This document shows positions 7,373-9,419 of a stretch of DNA of 9,419 nucleotides, piece by piece. The notes below the pieces were generated by a model, which saw only the letters and a program-made list of their open reading frames with translations, did not search any database and was not told the origin of the DNA. How positions within the stretch are numbered: position 1 is the stretch's first letter; each line of letters starts with the position of its first letter. This DNA comes from JBGSYN01 sp964412385 (GTDB lineage: Bacteria; Pseudomonadota; Alphaproteobacteria; Geminicoccales; Geminicoccaceae), in the NCBI GenBank assembly GCA_964412385.1, contig CAYPOV010000178.1:1-9419 (forward strand), given 5' to 3'. The translations under genes and the position numbers were made by a program.

Positions 7373-7596
7373 AATAAACAGCATCCTTTGATAGGGTAAA
7401 TCCTCAGGAAAATTCGACAGAGTATTCCTGGGATGTTTCGAATTTGACGGGATCATATAACGATCGTCAGACGATAGCTCTCGAAACACCCGAACTAATA
7501 AGTATTGATGTTTGTTTTTTCCGTATGAAGATGGGGCGCAATATAGGCGAAAAACGTGCATGATCCAAGAAAGCCAATTCTTTGATGTGGACTGTC
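7373..7596. other. Divergent spacer between the GT2 and GT4 genes, with two inverted repeats
   Basis: About 220 AT-rich bases from which both glycosyltransferase genes must be transcribed. Inverted repeat one is AAATTCGA (7410-7417) with TCGAATTT (7438-7445), 8-bp arms separated by 20 bases. Inverted repeat two is ATCGTC-A-GACGAT (7463-7475). TTGACG at 7444-7449 is a fair -35, but no -10 lies at the right distance. These repeats are candidate regulator sites only. Confidence 0.4.
7384..7389 (-). promoter_or_regulatory. Ribosome binding site of the GT2 gene
   Basis: AAAGGA on the minus strand, 11 bases before ATG 7372. The spacing is a little long but usable. It argues against the ATG at 7384, which would overlap this site, and against the much longer open frame beginning at 7561. 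Confidence 0.5.
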
Positions 7597-8862
7597 ATGC
7601 GGATCCTCCTGAGTGCCTATTCTTGTGCCCCGAATTATGGTTCAGAACCCGGTGTGGGGTGGAATTGGTCGACCGAAGTTGCTCGGCTCGGTCATGATGT
7701 GGTGACCCTGACGACCGATCTTTGGAAAGCGGAAACCGAGGCCGAAATTGCCAAGGACTATCTGCCTTCGAACTTGCAGTTTGTCTATTTTATGCCGCCT
7801 TGGCTCGGTCAACTCCGAGCATTTGGATGGCGCATGGGACGCGTCAGCCTTACCGAACATGTCGTCCAAACCGTCTGGCAATACCTTGCACGCCATTATG
7901 TCCAACGCCGCCTCGGCCACGAGCGCTTTGATCTGGTGCATCACGTTACCTATGGCGGTATCCGCCACACCACCTGCATGGCGGCCTTGCCTTATCCGCT
8001 GGTGATCGGGCCATTGGGTGGTGGCGAGCGGGCGCCTCGGGCGGTGCGGGCAGGCTTGCCGTTTCGCGCCCGCATCATCGAGTGGCTGCGCGATCTTCAT
8101 ACCTGGTTCGTTCAGTACGAACCGATGGCGATGAGCGCGTGCCGGCGGGCCGAACTCATCTTCGTCAAGACCAGCGAGACCAAGTTCGCACTACCGGAAC
8201 GTTTTCATGAAAAGACGCTCGTCGAGATGGAGCTTGGCGTGCCTGAACGTCAGTTGCCAGAACGCAAACAGCGTGCGGCGGGTTCCACCATGCGGCTGTT
8301 ATTCGCCGGCCGCCTCCTTCATTGGAAGGGGCTAGGACTGGGCTTGAAGGCGATCGCTGAATCCCGCCGTCGCGGTCATGATGTGAAGCTCACGGTCGCA
8401 GGCGTCGGTCCGGCCGAAGGTGCCTGGCGGGGAATGGTCAAACGGCTCGGCATCGAAGGTTCTGTCGAGTTTCTGGGCTGGGTGCCCTTCGAGGCAATGG
8501 AAAGCCACTATTCGGCTCATGACGCCCTGCTCTTTCCGAGTCTCCACGATTCCAGCGGAAATGCAGTGCTGGAGGCTTTGTCGTTCGGCACGCCGGTCAT
8601 CTGCTTCGATCTTGGGGGCCCGGGCACGATTGTCGATGAAACGTGCGGCCAAGTTGTCACGACCAAAGATCGTGACGCCAATGACTGCGTCATCGGATTG
8701 GCGGATGCGATTGAGCGGCTCTATCAGGAACCCGCATTCTGCCGCGAATTGTCCGATGGTGCCCTAAACAGGGCCAATTGCTACCGCTGGCCCGAGCCCG
8801 TTATTCGGGTCTATGACAAGATCGCCCGCACCCTCGGGCGCGCCGAACAAGCGGTGACCTGA
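7597..8862 (+). CDS. Family 4 glycosyltransferase (GT-B fold)
   Basis: A retaining glycosyltransferase expected to add a sugar to the repeat unit; the specific linkage cannot be deduced. From ATG 7597 it has 421 residues. The N-terminal acceptor domain begins MRILLSAYSCAP with SEPGVGWNW (16-24), followed by VHHVTYGG (114-121) and GPLGGGERAP (138-147). The donor domain has LLFAGRLLHWKG (234-245), FLGWV (292-296) and LFPSLHDSSGNAVLEAL (312-328), ending GTPVICFDLGGPG (331-343). The EX7E donor motif appears as DX7E (Asp318, Glu326), a variant I associate with this subfamily. The frame opens earlier at TTG 7582 and ATG 7585; I prefer 7597 because relatives begin MRILLSAY and a weak GGA lies five bases upstream. 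It faces the sulfotransferase tail to tail, only 27 bases apart. Confidence 0.93.
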   Translation: MRILLSAYSCAPNYGSEPGVGWNWSTEVARLGHDVVTLTTDLWKAETEAEIAKDYLPSNLQFVYFMPPWLGQLRAFGWRMGRVSLTEHVVQTVWQYLARHYVQRRLGHERFDLVHHVTYGGIRHTTCMAALPYPLVIGPLGGGERAPRAVRAGLPFRARIIEWLRDLHTWFVQYEPMAMSACRRAELIFVKTSETKFALPERFHEKTLVEMELGVPERQLPERKQRAAGSTMRLLFAGRLLHWKGLGLGLKAIAESRRRGHDVKLTVAGVGPAEGAWRGMVKRLGIEGSVEFLGWVPFEAMESHYSAHDALLFPSLHDSSGNAVLEALSFGTPVICFDLGGPGTIVDETCGQVVTTKDRDANDCVIGLADAIERLYQEPAFCRELSDGALNRANCYRWPEPVIRVYDKIARTLGRAEQAVT

Positions 8863-8889
8863 TCCTTCGCTAGGAGGGCAATGGCGATG

Positions 8890-9419
8890 CTAGTGGAGCC
8901 AATGCTCAAGATTGCGCCCCGTCATTGTCATGAGATGAGTGATGTCGTCCTCATAGTAACGCTCGGTGAGGTCATGTCGCAGATCGGCCGGTAGGTTGGA
9001 CGTGCGCCGCAAGTTTGCACTTCGAAGCTGGTGCTCCAAGTGCCGGAGCCGCCGAGTGATTGCCTCCGGGAAGTATTGCCGCGCGAATTTCTTCATGCGC
9101 TGATTGCGGGTTATCATGTAATGGACAAGGCCACTTTGTGCGGCCCCGCTTTCATTGAGGCGACGTGACAGATCGGGTTGGAAACTCCGGTCTACTGAGA
9201 GGAACGCGAAAAGCTTGTCGAAGACCCTGCCGGGCTCATTGTCGAGATCTTCATTTAGGACAATATGGATGCTCTCGGTTCCGAAGCGCTCGTAATAGGG
9301 CCGCAAGTGATGGCCGAAACGGCCATATTCGGCGAGAGCGACACCGTATCCATTGGTTTCCGCCCTGTCCGTTGCCAGCGTGTCGACAAAGGCCTCAATG
9401 AAGGCGTCGCCTTCGGGAA
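8890..9419 (-). CDS. Sulfotransferase, C-terminal part (5' end beyond the window)
   Basis: The frame is open from the TAG at 8892-8890 to the right edge (about 176 codons), so the start lies outside. The visible part matches the C-terminal half of PAPS-dependent sulfotransferases: a VALAEYGRFGHHLRPYYERF segment, then IHIVLNEDLDNEPGRVFDKLFAFLSV (the strand carrying ExL and the following helix). The family-typical tail is LPADLRHDLTERYYEDD followed by LMTMTGRNLEHW. The 5'-phosphosulfate loop and the 3'-phosphate-binding Arg/Ser lie upstream and cannot be checked. In this setting it probably sulfates a sugar of the polysaccharide, though lipid or other carbohydrate acceptors are possible. Confidence 0.85.
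   Translation of the reverse strand, partial: PEGDAFIEAFVDTLATDRAETNGYGVALAEYGRFGHHLRPYYERFGTESIHIVLNEDLDNEPGRVFDKLFAFLSVDRSFQPDLSRRLNESGAAQSGLVHYMITRNQRMKKFARQYFPEAITRRLRHLEHQLRSANLRRTSNLPADLRHDLTERYYEDDITHLMTMTGRNLEHWLH

Noticed and set aside
7444..7460. TTGACG followed by CATATAA as a promoter
   Set aside because: The two boxes are only about six bases apart, far from the 16-18 needed; no -10 lies at the right distance.
1..9419. tRNA, rRNA, CRISPR array, insertion sequence or riboswitch
   Set aside because: I saw no cloverleaf, spaced repeat series, transposase motif or terminal inverted repeats. The spacers are too short or lack recognisable conserved cores.

Overview
The window is part of a surface-polysaccharide (exopolysaccharide, capsule or O-antigen) locus, most likely from an alphaproteobacterium. 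That assignment rests on three things: the moderately high GC content; the single-chain Wzz/BY-kinase copolymerase of the ExoP type; and the close fit of the sugar-modifying proteins to families I know mainly from alphaproteobacteria. No rRNA, tRNA or housekeeping gene is present, so genus-level placement is not possible.

Left block (1-3639, all minus strand, read from right to left). This is a tightly packed nucleotide-sugar operon. rfbF (glucose-1-phosphate cytidylyltransferase, making CDP-glucose) comes first, followed after 3 bases by an extended-SDR epimerase/dehydratase gene. Next come a three-domain sugar C-methyltransferase and, overlapping it by 4 bases, a second cysteine-rich SAM methyltransferase that runs off the left edge and is open to base 1. 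Together they suggest synthesis of a methylated, probably C-branched CDP-sugar. The SDR is damaged. Its frame carries two TAG codons, yet a recognisable C-terminal tail follows in the same frame at about the normal length, and that tail then runs without a stop into the methyltransferase frame.

Middle (3640-6445). A roughly 430-bp AT-richer divergent spacer with several palindromes and an isolated perfect Shine-Dalgarno octamer separates the operon from a complete 757-residue polysaccharide copolymerase/tyrosine autokinase on the plus strand. That gene ends at a strong 13-bp hairpin shared with the convergent gene on the other side.

Right block (6446-9419). A GT2 glycosyltransferase (minus), a GT4 glycosyltransferase (plus, divergent from it) and the C-terminal part of a sulfotransferase (minus, open at the right edge) complete the window. 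Glycosyltransferases assemble the repeat unit, the copolymerase controls chain length and export, the CDP-sugar block supplies an unusual methylated residue, and the sulfotransferase may add sulfate. No flippase, polymerase or undecaprenyl-phosphate sugar transferase is visible, so these would lie outside the window. The most notable point is the broken but length-conserved SDR between the cytidylyltransferase and the C-methyltransferase.
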